The notes: generated by a model from the letters alone, not told the origin. A stretch of 54,834 bases of DNA from Paracoccus sp. (in: a-proteobacteria) (GCF_030538655.1 NZ_JAUNTO010000019.1:1-54834); one strand, 5' to 3'; counted from the stretch's first letter, positions 35,993 through 47,439 are shown. Numbers and translations are program-made.

Positions 35993-36655
35993 TCAACTGC
36001 CCTTGGCGCTGGCAGCGAGGCAGCCCTCTGCCTGAAAACCGGGCAGTGAGCCGATGCCGCCCTGCCGGATGATAAACTCGGCGACCTGCTGTGCGCCCTG
36101 CCCCTGCCGCAGAGCCGCCATCACCACCGCCCGGCCCGCGCGCGATTCCCGTGCATCTGATTCCAGCATCTCGGCATCCACGCCGACATAGGGGGCCAGG
36201 TCGGTCTTGTTCACCACCAGCAGGTCAGACCGCGCCAGACCGGGGCCGCGTTTGCGCGGAATGTCCTGTCCGGCGGCGGTGTCGATGACATAGATCGTCA
36301 GATCGGCCAGTTCGGGCGAAAAGGTCGCGGCAAGATTATCGCCGCCCGATTCGATCAGGATCAGGTCAAGGTCCGGGTGTGCCGCCGTCAGATCGGCCAC
36401 GGCGGCCAGATTGATGCTGGCATCCTCGCGGATGGCGGTATGCGGGCAGCCGCCGGTTTCGACGCCGCGCACCCGGTCGGATGGCAAGACTTGGGCGCGG
36501 GTGACAGCCTCGGCATCCTCGCGGGTGTAGATGTCATTGGTGATGACCGCCATCGACAGGCGCGGGGCCAGAAGGCGGGACAGTTCGATGGTCAGCGTGG
36601 TCTTGCCCGCACCGACGGGGCCGCCGATGCCGACGCGAAGGGGGCCGTTCTTCAT
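35993..36655 (-). CDS. ureG: Urease accessory GTPase UreG
   Basis: SIMIBI-class GTPase that powers nickel insertion into urease. P-loop GGPVGAGKT (11-19), the metal-binding CPH in [13 protein letters not shown] and the guanine motif NKTDL are present. The 220 residues match the family; the frame runs open far upstream in ureF, but homology begins at MKNGPLRVG. It overlaps ureF by 4 bases. A GGGCGG/CCGCCC hairpin (35969-35983) follows the stop and may end the ure message. Confidence 0.96.
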   Translation of the reverse strand: MKNGPLRVGIGGPVGAGKTTLTIELSRLLAPRLSMAVITNDIYTREDAEAVTRAQVLPSDRVRGVETGGCPHTAIREDASINLAAVADLTAAHPDLDLILIESGGDNLAATFSPELADLTIYVIDTAAGQDIPRKRGPGLARSDLLVVNKTDLAPYVGVDAEMLESDARESRAGRAVVMAALRQGQGAQQVAEFIIRQGGIGSLPGFQAEGCLAASAKGS

Positions 36656-37332
36656 GTTCGGAAAATCCTTGTATGCATGGTTTCGTGGCACATCTGGGCG
36701 ATGTCCGCGCCGATGGCGCAGGTGCCGAGGTCGGCCTCGGTGGCGGCGCTCGCGCGGGCGGCCAGTTGCAGGATGGTGGGGGCCAGCCCGGCCAGCAGTG
36801 CCTGCCCCTGATCCGTGCCAAGCGGCAGGTATCGCACCGCCGCAAGGGTCAGGTTCAGCGCCTGCCCGTGCAGGTAAAGCGCGATCACCTCGGCGCGGGG
36901 CAGCGGTTGGCCTGACAGCGCGCGGCCCACCGCCACCGGCAAGGCGGCGGGGGTGGCGGGCGCGCCCGTCAGCGGCGCGGCGGTGCGGGCAAAGGCCGCG
37001 CCTTGTTCCAGCGTTTCGGTCAGCCGTTCGGACGACAGGCACAGCGCGCGGGCCAGATCGTCCAGCGCGGCATGGTCGGCACCGGGCCGCAGCGCCAGCG
37101 ACAGGATCACCGCATCCGACCAGCCCGCGCCATAGTCCAGCACATCGCCCAACCAAGCCGTCAATCCCGCTGCATCGCGGATCGCCCCGCTCTCCATCGC
37201 CCATTCCAGCCCCTGCGCATAGGCGAATGCCCCGGTCGGGAAAGCGGGCGACAGCAGTTGCACCGCCAGCAGGCGGGCGGCGTCAGCCCGAACCGCGTCA
37301 GTGGGAATGGCCGAATGTCCGTCCATGACCAT
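36652..37332 (-). CDS. ureF: Urease accessory protein UreF
   Basis: A 226-residue, Ala/Leu-rich helical protein that couples UreG to the UreD-urease complex. [20 protein letters not shown] is the conserved N-terminal UreF motif and the C-terminal [18 protein letters not shown] is typical. The start ATG 37332 overlaps the end of ureE by 35 bases; ATG 37326 is an alternative. The stop overlaps ureG by 4 bases. Confidence 0.94.
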   Translation of the reverse strand: MVMDGHSAIPTDAVRADAARLLAVQLLSPAFPTGAFAYAQGLEWAMESGAIRDAAGLTAWLGDVLDYGAGWSDAVILSLALRPGADHAALDDLARALCLSSERLTETLEQGAAFARTAAPLTGAPATPAALPVAVGRALSGQPLPRAEVIALYLHGQALNLTLAAVRYLPLGTDQGQALLAGLAPTILQLAARASAATEADLGTCAIGADIAQMCHETMHTRIFRT

Positions 37333-37768
37333 AGGCCCCGCCCTCGGGGTGAAACGGGGCCATCGCGCGGGTGATCTGCGCGCCCAGTTGGACCAGCATC
37401 GCTTCCAGCACCGGATCGGCGCGGATCACCAGATGGTCGCCGCCGATCTGGCAGGGGCAATGGCGGTTGCCGATATGCCAGGCCAGCCGCACCAGATCGC
37501 CGCTGATGCGCAGCACGGGTTCATGCGCCTCGACCACCTCGACCGCGCTGCCATCGGACAGGGCCAACGCCATGCCGCCCGACAAGCTGACCGTCTGCGG
37601 CAGATCGACCATAAAGCTGGCCCCCCCTTCCGTCATCAGCCGCTTGCGGCGCAGACAGCGCGCGTCGTAATCCAGCACCACGCGGCCCGAGATCGGGCGG
37701 CCATGGCCATCGGACAGGATCGCCGTGGCGACGCCCAGTTCGACAGGTTTTATCTCGGCATAGATCAT
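37298..37768 (-). CDS. ureE: Urease accessory nickel chaperone UreE
   Basis: A 156-residue nickel metallochaperone. The N-terminal domain and the AWHIGNRHCPCQI metal-binding segment are typical. The C-terminal tail [14 protein letters not shown] holds only a few His residues, unlike the long His-rich tails of some UreE. GAGG lies just before ATG 37768. It lies 7 bases after ureC and overlaps ureF by 35 bases. Confidence 0.92.
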   Translation of the reverse strand: MIYAEIKPVELGVATAILSDGHGRPISGRVVLDYDARCLRRKRLMTEGGASFMVDLPQTVSLSGGMALALSDGSAVEVVEAHEPVLRISGDLVRLAWHIGNRHCPCQIGGDHLVIRADPVLEAMLVQLGAQITRAMAPFHPEGGAYGHGRTFGHSH

Positions 37769-37775
37769 TGTTACC

Positions 37776-39468
<1,693 letters not shown>

Positions 39469-39479
<11 letters not shown>

Positions 39480-39783
39480 CCAACGCCCCCATGACTTGCG
39501 CATTAAAGCCCCATACCTGACGCGCCCCGGCAAAGGCGATCAGCCGCACCTCGCGCCGCTGACCGGGTTCAAAGCGGATCGCGGTGCCTGCGGGAATATC
39601 CAGCCGCATTCCGCGCGCGGCATGGCGGTCAAATTCCAGCCCGGCGTTGGTTTCCGCGAAATGATAATGGCTGCCGACCTGCACCGGGCGGTCGCCGGTG
39701 TTGGCGACCATCAGCGTGATCGCCGCGCGACCGGCATTCAGGGTGATGCGGTCGCGGGCGGGGATGATTTCTCCGGGGATCAT
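39469..39783 (-). CDS. ureB: Urease beta subunit UreB
   Basis: Structural subunit of 104 residues. [43 protein letters not shown] and VWGFNAQV are signature segments. It is separate from UreA, so the enzyme is of the three-subunit bacterial type. It lies 4 bases after ureJ and overlaps ureC by 11 bases. Confidence 0.97.
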
Positions 39784-39787
39784 CGGC

Positions 39788-40345
39788 TTAGCCCGCCACC
39801 GCCAGTGCGACGCCCGCCAGCCCGGTCACGGCACCCGCCGCGCGCAGCGCCAGGCCGGGGGCCACGCGGGCCACAGCAATCCCTGCGCCATGCAACAGCG
39901 CGGTCGCCAGCGCAAAGCCCGCCGCATAAGCCGCCAGCCCGGTGGCCGGGCCTTCGGCCCCATGCGCCCAGCCATGCGCCGCGCCGAACACCGCTACCCC
40001 GGCCAGCAGCACCGCCATCGGCAGGCGCAGGGCCAGCGCCACCAGTGCGCCAAGGACGATGACCGAGGTCAGGATCATCGGCTCGACCCCGACAAAGGGC
40101 AGGCCCAAAGCCCCGGCGACCCCGCCCGCAACCATCGCGCCGACAAAGACGGTGGGCAGCAGCCAGACCGCGCGCCCGCCGATCTGCGCGACCAATACGC
40201 CAAGCGCGACCATGGCCAGAACGTGATCCAGCCCGCCGATGGGATGCGCCATCCCGGCGGCCAGCGTTCCGGTGTCATGGCCCGGATGGGCCAACGCCGC
40301 CTGCGGCAGCAGCAAAAGGGCGGCGGATGAGAAAAGCCGTTTCAT
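39788..40345 (-). CDS. ureJ: HupE/UreJ membrane protein
   Basis: A 185-residue inner-membrane protein with a signal peptide followed by HPGHDTG and then six hydrophobic segments. The [12 protein letters not shown] motif is diagnostic of HupE/UreJ, a proposed nickel permease or nickel-metabolism protein. It lies between ureA and ureB, 9 bases after ureA and 4 bases before ureB, so it is embedded in the structural genes. Nickel transport is inferred from the family. Confidence 0.92.
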   Translation of the reverse strand: MKRLFSSAALLLLPQAALAHPGHDTGTLAAGMAHPIGGLDHVLAMVALGVLVAQIGGRAVWLLPTVFVGAMVAGGVAGALGLPFVGVEPMILTSVIVLGALVALALRLPMAVLLAGVAVFGAAHGWAHGAEGPATGLAAYAAGFALATALLHGAGIAVARVAPGLALRAAGAVTGLAGVALAVAG

Positions 40346-40354
40346 TGCGATCTC

Positions 40355-40657
40355 CTATCGGATGGGGTGGTGGACCGTGACCAGCTTGGTCCCGTCGGGA
40401 AAGGTCGCCTCGACCTGCACGGTCTCGATCATGGCGGGGATGCCGGGCATACATTGATCGGCGCGGATCACCTCGCCCCCTGCTGCCATCAGATCGGCGA
40501 CGGAGCGGCCATCGCGCGCGCCCTCGACGACGAAATCGGTAATCAGGGCGATGGCCTCGGGGTGGTTCAACTTGACGCCGCGCGCCAGCCGCCCGCGCGC
40601 GACCATCGCGGCGAGGCTGACCAGCAGCTTGTCCTTTTCGCGGGGGGTGAGGTTCAT
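40355..40657 (-). CDS. ureA: Urease gamma subunit UreA
   Basis: Small structural subunit of 100 residues. [46 protein letters not shown] and [21 protein letters not shown] are its family signatures. The start is ATG 40657; the frame is open 9 codons upstream but those residues lie in front of the universal N-terminus. It lies 10 bases after ureD. Confidence 0.97.
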   Translation of the reverse strand: MNLTPREKDKLLVSLAAMVARGRLARGVKLNHPEAIALITDFVVEGARDGRSVADLMAAGGEVIRADQCMPGIPAMIETVQVEATFPDGTKLVTVHHPIR

Positions 40658-40667
40658 CGGTTGCCCT

Positions 40668-41465
40668 TCATATCTGCCACACACGGGGAAGCGCGCCGGG
40701 GCGCAAAATCTCGATCAGCCGGATCATCTGCCGCCGCAACGGCCAGCCATCGGCGGCAACCGCCCGCACGACCAGCCGCCCGTCCAGCGCAGACGCGGCG
40801 GCGGTCACGCCGGGTTCATCCAGCGCAGCGCGAATAGGGACCAGCGCATCGGCGGCACCGTCCTGCACCAGCACCAGCACCGCCATCGCCCGCGCCCCGC
40901 CCAACAGAGCATGGCCTGCGCGGGCCAGCGCCGCATCGGTCAGCCGCAGCGGATCGGACAGCAGCAGGCGGCCATTGCGTTGGATCACGCGACGGTCAGT
41001 CAGCCCAAGGCGGCGCACCGTCTCGCCCATGGCCGCGCGGCCCAGAATGATCGTCTCAAGCCCCAGAAACGCAGCATCCGGGGCCAGATCGACACTGGTC
41101 AGCCGATCCAGCCGCGCATCGTCAAACATGATGGTTTCCTGCGGCAACCAGTTCAGGCGCGCACCCGGTCCGGCGCTCAGGCTGACACGGACGCGGGCCG
41201 GGATGCCGCCGGGGCTGGCACGATAGGCACGTTCCGCCGTCTGGGTCGTGGCGGTAGCCGCGCCCTGCGTCACGCCGAATGACAGCTCCAGCCGGTCGCC
41301 ATCGGTCATCCCGCCGGATGTATTCAGAAACACCACCTCGGGTGTGCCGCGCAGCCGCAACATTGCCTTGGCGGAACCGGCCTGATGCAGCGCCACCAGC
41401 CGCCCCCCCGACAGGGTGACGCGGGCCTGACCAAAACTGCGCTGCATCGGGGCGGTGTCCAACAT
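40668..41465 (-). CDS. ureD: Urease accessory protein UreD
   Basis: Scaffold of 265 residues on which UreF and UreG assemble with apo-urease. [29 protein letters not shown] and [12 protein letters not shown] are conserved UreD (UreH) motifs. ATG 41465, preceded by GGGGGC, begins [19 protein letters not shown] 41447 is an alternative. It is the first gene of the ure cluster, so the promoter must lie between 41466 and 41658, where I see no recognised sigma-54 or regulator site. Confidence 0.93.
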   Translation of the reverse strand: MLDTAPMQRSFGQARVTLSGGRLVALHQAGSAKAMLRLRGTPEVVFLNTSGGMTDGDRLELSFGVTQGAATATTQTAERAYRASPGGIPARVRVSLSAGPGARLNWLPQETIMFDDARLDRLTSVDLAPDAAFLGLETIILGRAAMGETVRRLGLTDRRVIQRNGRLLLSDPLRLTDAALARAGHALLGGARAMAVLVLVQDGAADALVPIRAALDEPGVTAAASALDGRLVVRAVAADGWPLRRQMIRLIEILRPGALPRVWQI

Positions 41466-41658
41466 GCCCCCAGAATGAGCGGCAGCGGCACGGACCAAAA
41501 GCCGGACGGGCACGCCACAGCCGCCGGAAGTGCGCATCAGACCAGCAAAAGGTCATAATGCGGGCAGTCTGCACCCTTTTCGGGCAAATACGAAACGCCC
41601 CGCCCTCTTGCGCCGCCTGCGCCGCCGCCTAAGCTGCGCCTGTCACCGGAGGTTTCCC

Positions 41659-42426
41659 ATGCCCGCACCCCTGAATCGTCTGAAACAGCGTCTGGCCCGT
41701 GGCGAGGTGCTGCACGGCATCTGGCTGGGCCTTGCCGATCCCTATGCGGCGGAAATCGCGGCGACGGCGGATTTCGACTGGCTGCTGATCGACGGCGAAC
41801 ATGCGCCCAATGATCTGCGCAGCCTGTCGGCACAGGTGGCGGTGCTGGCCGGTAAAGCGCCTGCGCCAGTGCTGCGCCTGCCCGACGACGACCCGGCCCG
41901 GATCAAGCAGGCACTGGACATCGGGGTGCAGTCGCTGCTGATCCCGATGGTGGACAGCGCCGAACAGGCCGCGCGCGCGCTGCGGGCCACCCGCTATGCA
42001 CCGCAGGGCATCCGCGGCGTGGGGGCGGGGCTGGCACGAGCTTCGGGCTGGGGGGCGGTGCCGGATTATGTAGCCACGGCAAACGACCAGATCTGCCTGA
42101 TCGTGCAAGTGGAATCGGTGGCCGGATTGGCGGCGCTGAACGATATTCTGGCCGTGCCCGGCCTGGACGGCGTGTTCATCGGCCCCGCCGATCTGGCCGC
42201 CGACATGGGCCATGCCGGGCAATCCACCCACCCCGAGGTGCGCGCCGCCGTCACCGACGCGCTGCGCCGCATCCGCGCAGCAGGGCGCGCGGCAGGAATG
42301 CTGTCCACCGATCCCGGCTTTGTGGCTGAATGCGTCGCTGCGGGGGCGAATTTTGTCGGCGTCGGCATCGACGTGACCACACTGGCGCAGGGGCTGCGCG
42401 ATCTGGCCCGACACTGGCGCGGTTGA
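41659..42426 (+). CDS. HpcH/HpaI-family aldolase
   Basis: Class II pyruvate aldolase of 255 residues (TIM barrel, divalent metal). WLLIDGEHAPND holds the catalytic His, VLRLP an Arg, QVESVAGLAALNDI the metal-binding Glu and FIGPADLAADMGH the metal-binding Asp. Members cleave 4-hydroxy-2-oxoheptanedioate, 2-keto-3-deoxy-rhamnonate or similar acids. No catabolic partner is near, so the substrate is open. CGGAGG precedes ATG 41659. It is divergent from ureD. Confidence 0.88.
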   Translation: MPAPLNRLKQRLARGEVLHGIWLGLADPYAAEIAATADFDWLLIDGEHAPNDLRSLSAQVAVLAGKAPAPVLRLPDDDPARIKQALDIGVQSLLIPMVDSAEQAARALRATRYAPQGIRGVGAGLARASGWGAVPDYVATANDQICLIVQVESVAGLAALNDILAVPGLDGVFIGPADLAADMGHAGQSTHPEVRAAVTDALRRIRAAGRAAGMLSTDPGFVAECVAAGANFVGVGIDVTTLAQGLRDLARHWRG

Positions 42427-42444
42427 GGACGGGTCAGACCCCGA

Positions 42445-42570
42445 TCAGAATGGCGGGAAGTCATTCACATTGGTCAACGTCGGCCCGACGACCTGCCCAC
42501 AACACCTGCGAAACCCATGCGCATCATTGCGCGCCGACATCGGTGCGGCACAAGCAGCGACCAACTGCCC
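42445..42570 (-). pseudogene. Glycerate kinase/hydroxypyruvate reductase C-terminal relic
   Basis: The minus-strand frame ends SARNDAHGF...VVGPTLTNVNDF, which closely matches the C-terminus of glycerate 2-kinase (MOFRL/TtuD family: ARNDAY..F, GPTGTNVNDFR). Upstream similarity disappears within a few dozen codons and the usual last residues are altered. Only the tail of the gene remains. Confidence 0.65.
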
Positions 42571-42687
42571 GCCTCGCCCATCTCGCCGCCGCCGGGGCCA
42601 CGTGTATGGCAGCGGACACCAGCCTTGAGACATGTTCATCCGCCTGAGCAGTCGCAGGATAATATGTGATGCCAAGTCCACGGCATC

Positions 42688-43290
42688 ATGGCTCTGCTGC
42701 GTATGAAATTCATCCAGATGCTGCTGATCGTGTCGCTGATGTGGCTTTTGCTGTTCGACTTCGCCATCAACCCTGGATTAATACCCACCGTCCTTGTCGC
42801 GCCCGCCGACGACCGCTTTGTCCACGTCATGATAACGGCACCGGAAAACACCAGTGAGTATCGTTTCATCTCGCCCATCCTACCGCCGCCGAGACAGAAC
42901 GGATGCTGCCCGATGGGCGGATGTCGTTCGGCGTCACCATCGTCCGGGGTTAGGCGCTGACCTGCCGAGCACCCACCGCCGCGCCAAATATCATCGTCCA
43001 CCGCCGTTGCACCCCCGAGAGGCTGAGCCAGTTCAACATCCTGCCGGGTCTGCCGGAAATCATCATGAAAATGGCCATGGTGATAATGACCTTGATCGTG
43101 CTGACCTGCGAAATCGCACGCGACACCATGAAAACCTGCTGGCCGCGCCCGTCACTCCAGCAGAAATCATACTCGCCAAGATCACCCCTTTTCTGACGGT
43201 CGGCGCGATATAGGTGACGGTCATTCAGATCGCAGCGCGGATCATTTGCGACGTGCCGCCCAAGGCTGGCTGCCTTTGCTGGCATAATGA
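42688..43290 (+). pseudogene. Decayed ABC-2 type multidrug permease
   Basis: Three colinear fragments in different frames match one ABC-2 transporter permease (YhhJ/YbhS-like). The first is MKFIQMLLI..LLLFDFAINPGLIPT from 42703. The second has VHRRCTPERLSQFNILPGL near 43000. The third is ENLLAAPVTPAEIILAKITPF (43130-43210), then a stop and VTVIQIAARI. Several hundred coding bases in the middle are missing. Frameshifts, a stop and an internal deletion make it non-functional. Confidence 0.8.
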
Positions 43291-43310
43291 GGGTTTGGCA
43301 TCAGCCCCAG

Positions 43311-43460
43311 GAACAGTCGATGAGACCACCCATCTGAAGGCGCATCGCACAGCGTCCAGCCTGTGGTTGAAAAGGGGGCGCGGATGCCTGATCGGGCGCA
43401 CAAAAGACGGATGAACACCAATTGCACATTATGGCCGATGCTCGGGGCCTGGCTATCCAT
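43311..43460 (+). pseudogene. IS5-family transposase remnant
   Basis: DETTHLKAHRTASSLWLKRG...LIGRTKDG, followed in a shifted frame by QLHIMADARGLAI, matches the centre of IS5/IS427-type DDE transposases (DATHLKAHRTASSL...GRTKGGMNTKLHA.ADA.G.P). Both ends of the gene are absent. It directly abuts the ABC permease relic, so the insertion may have destroyed that gene. The 43461-43660 stretch holds nothing recognisable. Confidence 0.75.
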
Positions 43461-43663
43461 TGGTGAGCGGGCGGTGGTCCGGGTCTTGGCGCGGGGGTGT
43501 CACAGGATGGGCTGCCCCAAGACGATCAGGGGCTGCAAGGGATTGATAAGCTCTCACCCATCCCGGATCGGGGCGCGTGGAGATCTATGCCACGCTGTAT
43601 AGGGAATTGGGGCGGATTTGGGCTGGACAGAGGGGCAACCCATTGAATAGGCCGCCCAAAACA

Positions 43664-43695
43664 ACAACACCCGCAGCGAATGCTGCGGATGTTGT
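43664..43695 (-). terminator. Long hairpin, terminator-like on the minus strand
   Basis: Fourteen base pairs with one mismatch form around a GAAT loop (ACAACACCCGCAGC with GCTGCGGATGTTGT). On the minus strand it is followed by TGTTTT. Upstream on that strand a short frame reading FDDDLLIGILGERSLILTT is protein-like but has no start and no recognised family. Confidence 0.45.
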
Positions 43696-43774
43696 CAGTA
43701 TCAGCGACCGTTCGCCCAAGATGCCGATGAGCAGATCATCGTCGAACTTGATTCGTTCATGTCATGGCTCTCTA

Positions 43775-43828
43775 TAGGCCGGACCCTGTAGGGTAAGGGC
43801 GGTATCCCTTGTCACAGCATCCGGCCTA
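43775..43828 (-). terminator. Hairpin after the MFS gene
   Basis: TAGGCCGGA (43775-43783) and TCCGGCCTA (43820-43828) are perfect arms, with an inner AAGGG/CCCTT pairing. It begins 6 bases past the stop of the minus-strand MFS gene. No T-run is present, so termination is likely but unproven. Confidence 0.5.
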
Positions 43829-43833
43829 CAGTC

Positions 43834-45015
43834 TCAATGCGGCTCGACAACAGGTCGATTCTTGCGGCTCTTTATAACGGCGGGCCAGACCAGCACCAGC
43901 CCGACCGCGGCGGCCAGCCCGCCCGCCACGGGAACCATGGCATAGCCCAGCCCCGCGCTGATGACCGCGCCGCCAAGCGCCGCGCCGATGGCATTGCCCA
44001 GGTTGAACGCGCCGATATTGATGGACGAGGCCAGCCCCGGCGCGTCATGCGCGGCCTGCATCACCCGCATCTGCACCGGCGGCACGACGCCAAAGGCCGC
44101 AGCCCCCCAGATCAGCAGCAGCACGGCGGCGCTGATCGTGTGGCCCAGAAACAGCGGCGCGGCCAGCATCACCACCGACAGCAGCGCCAGAAAGCCCGCC
44201 GTCGCCCCGTCAAGCGACCAGTCCGCCACGCGCCCGCCCAGCCAGTTGCCGATGGTAAAGCCGATCCCGATCAGCATCAGCGCCAACGTGATGAACCTGT
44301 CGGACGCCCCCGCCAGCGTGGTCAGGACCGGCGCGACATAGGTGTAAAGCGCAAACATCGCGCTTGACCCCATCACCGTCACCAACAGTGCGATCAGCAC
44401 ATTGGGGCGGGTCAGCACGCGCAACTCGCGCGCCACTTCGGGGCGTTGGCCTGGCTCGCCCTTAGGCAGCGCAAACCAAAGGGCGCCGATGGTCAGCAGG
44501 CCCAGCAGGGCGGTGCCTGCGAAAGCCTCGCGCCAGCCGATTTGCTGGCCGATCCAGGTCGCCACCGGCACGCCGCCGATATTGGCGATGGTCAGGCCCA
44601 TGAACATGGTGGCCACCGCGCTTGCCTGTTTCTCGCGCGGCACGACGCTGGCCGCGACCACCGCGCCAAGGCCGAAGAACGCCCCGTGGTTCAGGCTGGT
44701 CACGACGCGCGCGGCCAGCAGCGTCCAGTAATCCGGCGACAGCGCCGACATCAGGTTCCCCAGCGTGAATATCCCCATCAGCGCCATCAGCGCCGTGCGC
44801 TTGCCAAAGCGGGCGAACAGCAGCGTCATCACCGGCGCGCCGATCATCACGCCAAGCGCATAGGCGCTGACCAGAAGCCCGGCCGAGGGGATGGACACGC
44901 CCACCCCCTCGGCGATGACGGGCAGCATTCCCATGGGCGAAAACTCGGTCACGCCGATGCCGAAAGCCCCGATGGCAAGGGCCAGCAGCGGCCAGTTGGA
45001 ATTGCGCGTTTCCAT
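43834..45015 (-). CDS. MFS transporter, AraJ-like
   Basis: A 393-residue twelve-helix major facilitator. GVTEFSPMGMLPVIAEGVGVSIPSAG is the N-terminal signature of the AraJ/YdhP-like sugar-efflux subfamily. ATG 45015 was selected from homology; the upstream open frame lies inside the reductase gene. It is 10 bases after the aldo-keto reductase stop, so the two form an operon, divergent from a LysR regulator. Substrate unknown. Confidence 0.88.
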   Translation of the reverse strand: METRNSNWPLLALAIGAFGIGVTEFSPMGMLPVIAEGVGVSIPSAGLLVSAYALGVMIGAPVMTLLFARFGKRTALMALMGIFTLGNLMSALSPDYWTLLAARVVTSLNHGAFFGLGAVVAASVVPREKQASAVATMFMGLTIANIGGVPVATWIGQQIGWREAFAGTALLGLLTIGALWFALPKGEPGQRPEVARELRVLTRPNVLIALLVTVMGSSAMFALYTYVAPVLTTLAGASDRFITLALMLIGIGFTIGNWLGGRVADWSLDGATAGFLALLSVVMLAAPLFLGHTISAAVLLLIWGAAAFGVVPPVQMRVMQAAHDAPGLASSINIGAFNLGNAIGAALGGAVISAGLGYAMVPVAGGLAAAVGLVLVWPAVIKSRKNRPVVEPH

Positions 45016-45025
45016 TGAATTATCC

Positions 45026-45850
45026 TTATGCAGCCCAATCCGGGGCAAGACCTGCCGGGCTGACCAGACGGCCATCCGCGCGGGAAAGGGCGGTAATGCG
45101 GGCCATTTCGGCACCAGACAGGGCGAAATCGAAAATGGCGAAGTTTTCCGCCAGACGGGCGGGATTGGCGGTTTTCGACAGCGCGATAATGCCCTGCTGC
45201 ACCAGCCAGCGAAGCGCCACCTGCGCCGCCGTCTTGCCATGGCCCGCGCCGATTTCCGCCAGCACCGCATCGCGCGGCACCGCGCCATCGGCCATGCCGT
45301 AATAGGCGGTCAGCGCGGTGCCGGTATCCGCCGCAAGCGCGATCATCGCGGATTGGTCCAGATAGGGGTGCATCTCGATCTGGTTGGTGATGATGGGCGT
45401 GGCGGATGCCGCAATCGCCGCCTTCAGCTGGCTGCGGTTATAGTTGCTGACGCCGATATGGCGCGTCTTGCCCGCCGCCTGCACTTCGTTCAGCCATTCG
45501 ATCTGACGTTCCACCGGCACCGCATCGCCGGGCCAATGCGCCAGCAGCAGATCGACGTGATCCACGCCAAGCCGGTCCAGACTTTCATCGACCGAGGCCG
45601 CGAACCGATCCGCGCTGTAATTCGAAACCCAGACCTTGGTGGTCAGGAACAGGTCATCCCGCCGCGCGCCCGCAGCCGTCAGCGCCCGGCCCAAAGCGGC
45701 TTCGTTCTCATAAATCTGCGCGGTGTCGAAATGGCGAAAGCCGGTCTCCAGCGCGGCGGGGATCAGGGTTTCGACCTCGGCTTCCGACATGCGGAACACA
45801 CCGAAACCAAGCGCGGGGATCACGGCCCCATGAGCATTGACGTTCATCAT
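45026..45850 (-). CDS. Aldo-keto reductase
   Basis: NADPH-dependent carbonyl reductase of 274 residues. The catalytic tetrad is complete: Asp42 and Tyr47 in FDTAQIYENE, Lys72 in TTKVWV and His105 in LLLAHWPG. The nucleotide site is in the C-terminal ALSKTANPARLAEN region. AGGAG lies 6 bases before ATG 45850; the next codon is also ATG. It is co-transcribed with an MFS exporter and next to a LysR regulator, suggesting detoxification or export of an aldehyde or quinone. Confidence 0.92.
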   Translation of the reverse strand: MMNVNAHGAVIPALGFGVFRMSEAEVETLIPAALETGFRHFDTAQIYENEAALGRALTAAGARRDDLFLTTKVWVSNYSADRFAASVDESLDRLGVDHVDLLLAHWPGDAVPVERQIEWLNEVQAAGKTRHIGVSNYNRSQLKAAIAASATPIITNQIEMHPYLDQSAMIALAADTGTALTAYYGMADGAVPRDAVLAEIGAGHGKTAAQVALRWLVQQGIIALSKTANPARLAENFAIFDFALSGAEMARITALSRADGRLVSPAGLAPDWAA

Positions 45851-45930
45851 CACAATCTCCTGTTCGGGCGGTTTGCCCGCGATGCAGCCCAGATAACCCG
45901 TGCAACGGGGCTTGATAATCGCCCCGAATG

Positions 45931-45957
45931 TCACATTATCTGTGAAACCATTTCACA
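45931..45957. promoter_or_regulatory. Overlapping LysR-type operators
   Basis: TCACA-TTATC-TGTGA (45931-45945) and TGTGAAA-CCA-TTTCACA (45941-45957) share one half site. Both are perfect inverted repeats in the 116-bp divergent gap, and the second ends 9 bases before the LysR start codon. Autorepression of lysR and control of the reductase-MFS operon is the natural reading. Confidence 0.7.
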
Positions 45958-45966
45958 GGATGGCAG

Positions 45967-46869
45967 ATGGACAACCGGGCGGGCGAAATGCAGGTCTTTC
46001 TGCGCGTGGTCGATAGCGGCAGCTTTTCGCAGGCCGCGCGGCATCTGTTGATGACGCCATCCACCGTGTCGAAACTGATCGGCCGGATCGAGGCGCGGCT
46101 TGGCGTGCGCCTGCTGGAACGATCCACGCGCCGGTTGTCGCTGACGCAAGAGGGGCGGATTTACTATGATCGCAGTCAGGCCCTGCTGGCGCAACTGGAG
46201 GCCGTGGAACAGGAACTGTCCCAAGGGGCGGCCAGCATCAGCGGCACGGTGCGGGTGACGGCCTCGGTGGGCTTCGGCATGGTCGCGGTAGAGCCGCTTT
46301 TGCCCGCCTTCTGGGCCGAATATCCGAATATCGTGGTCGATCTGTCGATCTCGGAAGACATCGTGGATCTGTATCTGGATCGCACCGATGTGGCCTTTCG
46401 CGTCGGCCCCCTGGCCAATTCGGGGCTGACGGCTGCCAAGCTGGGCACCGCACCGCGCCGGATCGTGGCCTCGCCCGCCTATCTGGCCCGGCGCGGCACC
46501 CCGCAAAGCCCCGCCGATCTGGCCGGGCACGCCTGTCTGGGCATGAACTTTCGCCATCCCATCTGGCCCTTGCGCCACGGCGGGCGGGTGGTGGATTTCC
46601 CGGTCAGCGGGCCTTTGCTGGCCAATAACGGCGAGACCGTGCTGCAAATGGCGCTGGCGGGCATGGGGCTGGCCCGGATGGGTGAATTCCACGTCCGCCG
46701 CGACCTGCAAAGCGGCGCATTGGTCGCGGTCATGCCCGATGCGGTCGAGGGCGACGGCGAGGACGTCCACGCCCTGTTCCTTGGCGGCGATCACATGCCC
46801 CACCGCGTCCGCGCCTTTCTTGATTTCATGGTGCCACGGCTGCGGGCGTTCATGGATGAGGGGGTATAA
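45967..46869 (+). CDS. LysR-family transcriptional regulator
   Basis: A 300-residue LysR protein. The helix-turn-helix is SGSFSQAARHLLMTPSTVSKLIGRIE (17-42), followed by LLERSTRRLSLTQEG and an effector domain of the large toxin/antibiotic-responsive CrgA/DsdC-like group. It is divergent from the reductase-MFS pair and probably controls it. ATG 45967 fits LysR N-termini. The effector is unknown. Confidence 0.9.
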   Translation: MDNRAGEMQVFLRVVDSGSFSQAARHLLMTPSTVSKLIGRIEARLGVRLLERSTRRLSLTQEGRIYYDRSQALLAQLEAVEQELSQGAASISGTVRVTASVGFGMVAVEPLLPAFWAEYPNIVVDLSISEDIVDLYLDRTDVAFRVGPLANSGLTAAKLGTAPRRIVASPAYLARRGTPQSPADLAGHACLGMNFRHPIWPLRHGGRVVDFPVSGPLLANNGETVLQMALAGMGLARMGEFHVRRDLQSGALVAVMPDAVEGDGEDVHALFLGGDHMPHRVRAFLDFMVPRLRAFMDEGV

Positions 46870-46947
46870 GCGGCAGCCAGTCGTGTCGGTTATCCGCCGC
46901 TACAGGCATTGACACAGGTCGCATCAACGCGACGCGCGCGCCGGATC

Positions 46948-47162
46948 AGTATTCTGGTCTGGCATGAGCCAGCGACAGTCTGCGACAGTTTTCCAGCCGC
47001 AGCCCCTCGGGCCATGGTGGTGCCAAATCGAGCATGATCGCGATGCCCCCCGCAGTTGACCAGCCCCGCGATAGCATCCAGCGCGTCGAGTTCCAGCCAA
47101 TCACCAACCTTCAGCCCCTACTGACGCAGAAAACGATCTACGATCTGTCCGCCCCCTTGGTT
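46948..47162 (-). pseudogene. LysR-family C-terminal relic
   Basis: Minus-strand QIVDRFLRQ, a stop, then GDWLELDALDAIAGLVN and, after a frameshift, LDLAPPWPEGLRL match the effector-domain end of LysR proteins (ERFLRA..LELDALDAIAGLV..G.GVSL.PDWAPPWPEGL). The rest of the gene is missing. It is unrelated to the intact LysR gene next to it, which differs in this region. Confidence 0.65.
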
Positions 47163-47439
47163 ACGATCACAGGCGAATAAAGGGACGACGCAGGATCACG
47201 TCGCGCGGATCATCCAGCCCGACTATAAGGCGGCGGGCAAGGATCGCGCCAGACTGGATCTTGAACAACTCGAATCTGCCTTTCGCACAAGTGTCAGGGG
47301 CTTTCTGTGGTCCCCTAACAATCCTGCCAACGGGGGCTATTCCCCAGCCGAGACCGCCCGCACTGCGACCCTGGTCGCATAATATGCCACCCACGATCAT
47401 CGTCGACCAGTTTTATTCGCGACGGCACTATTCCAGCGT

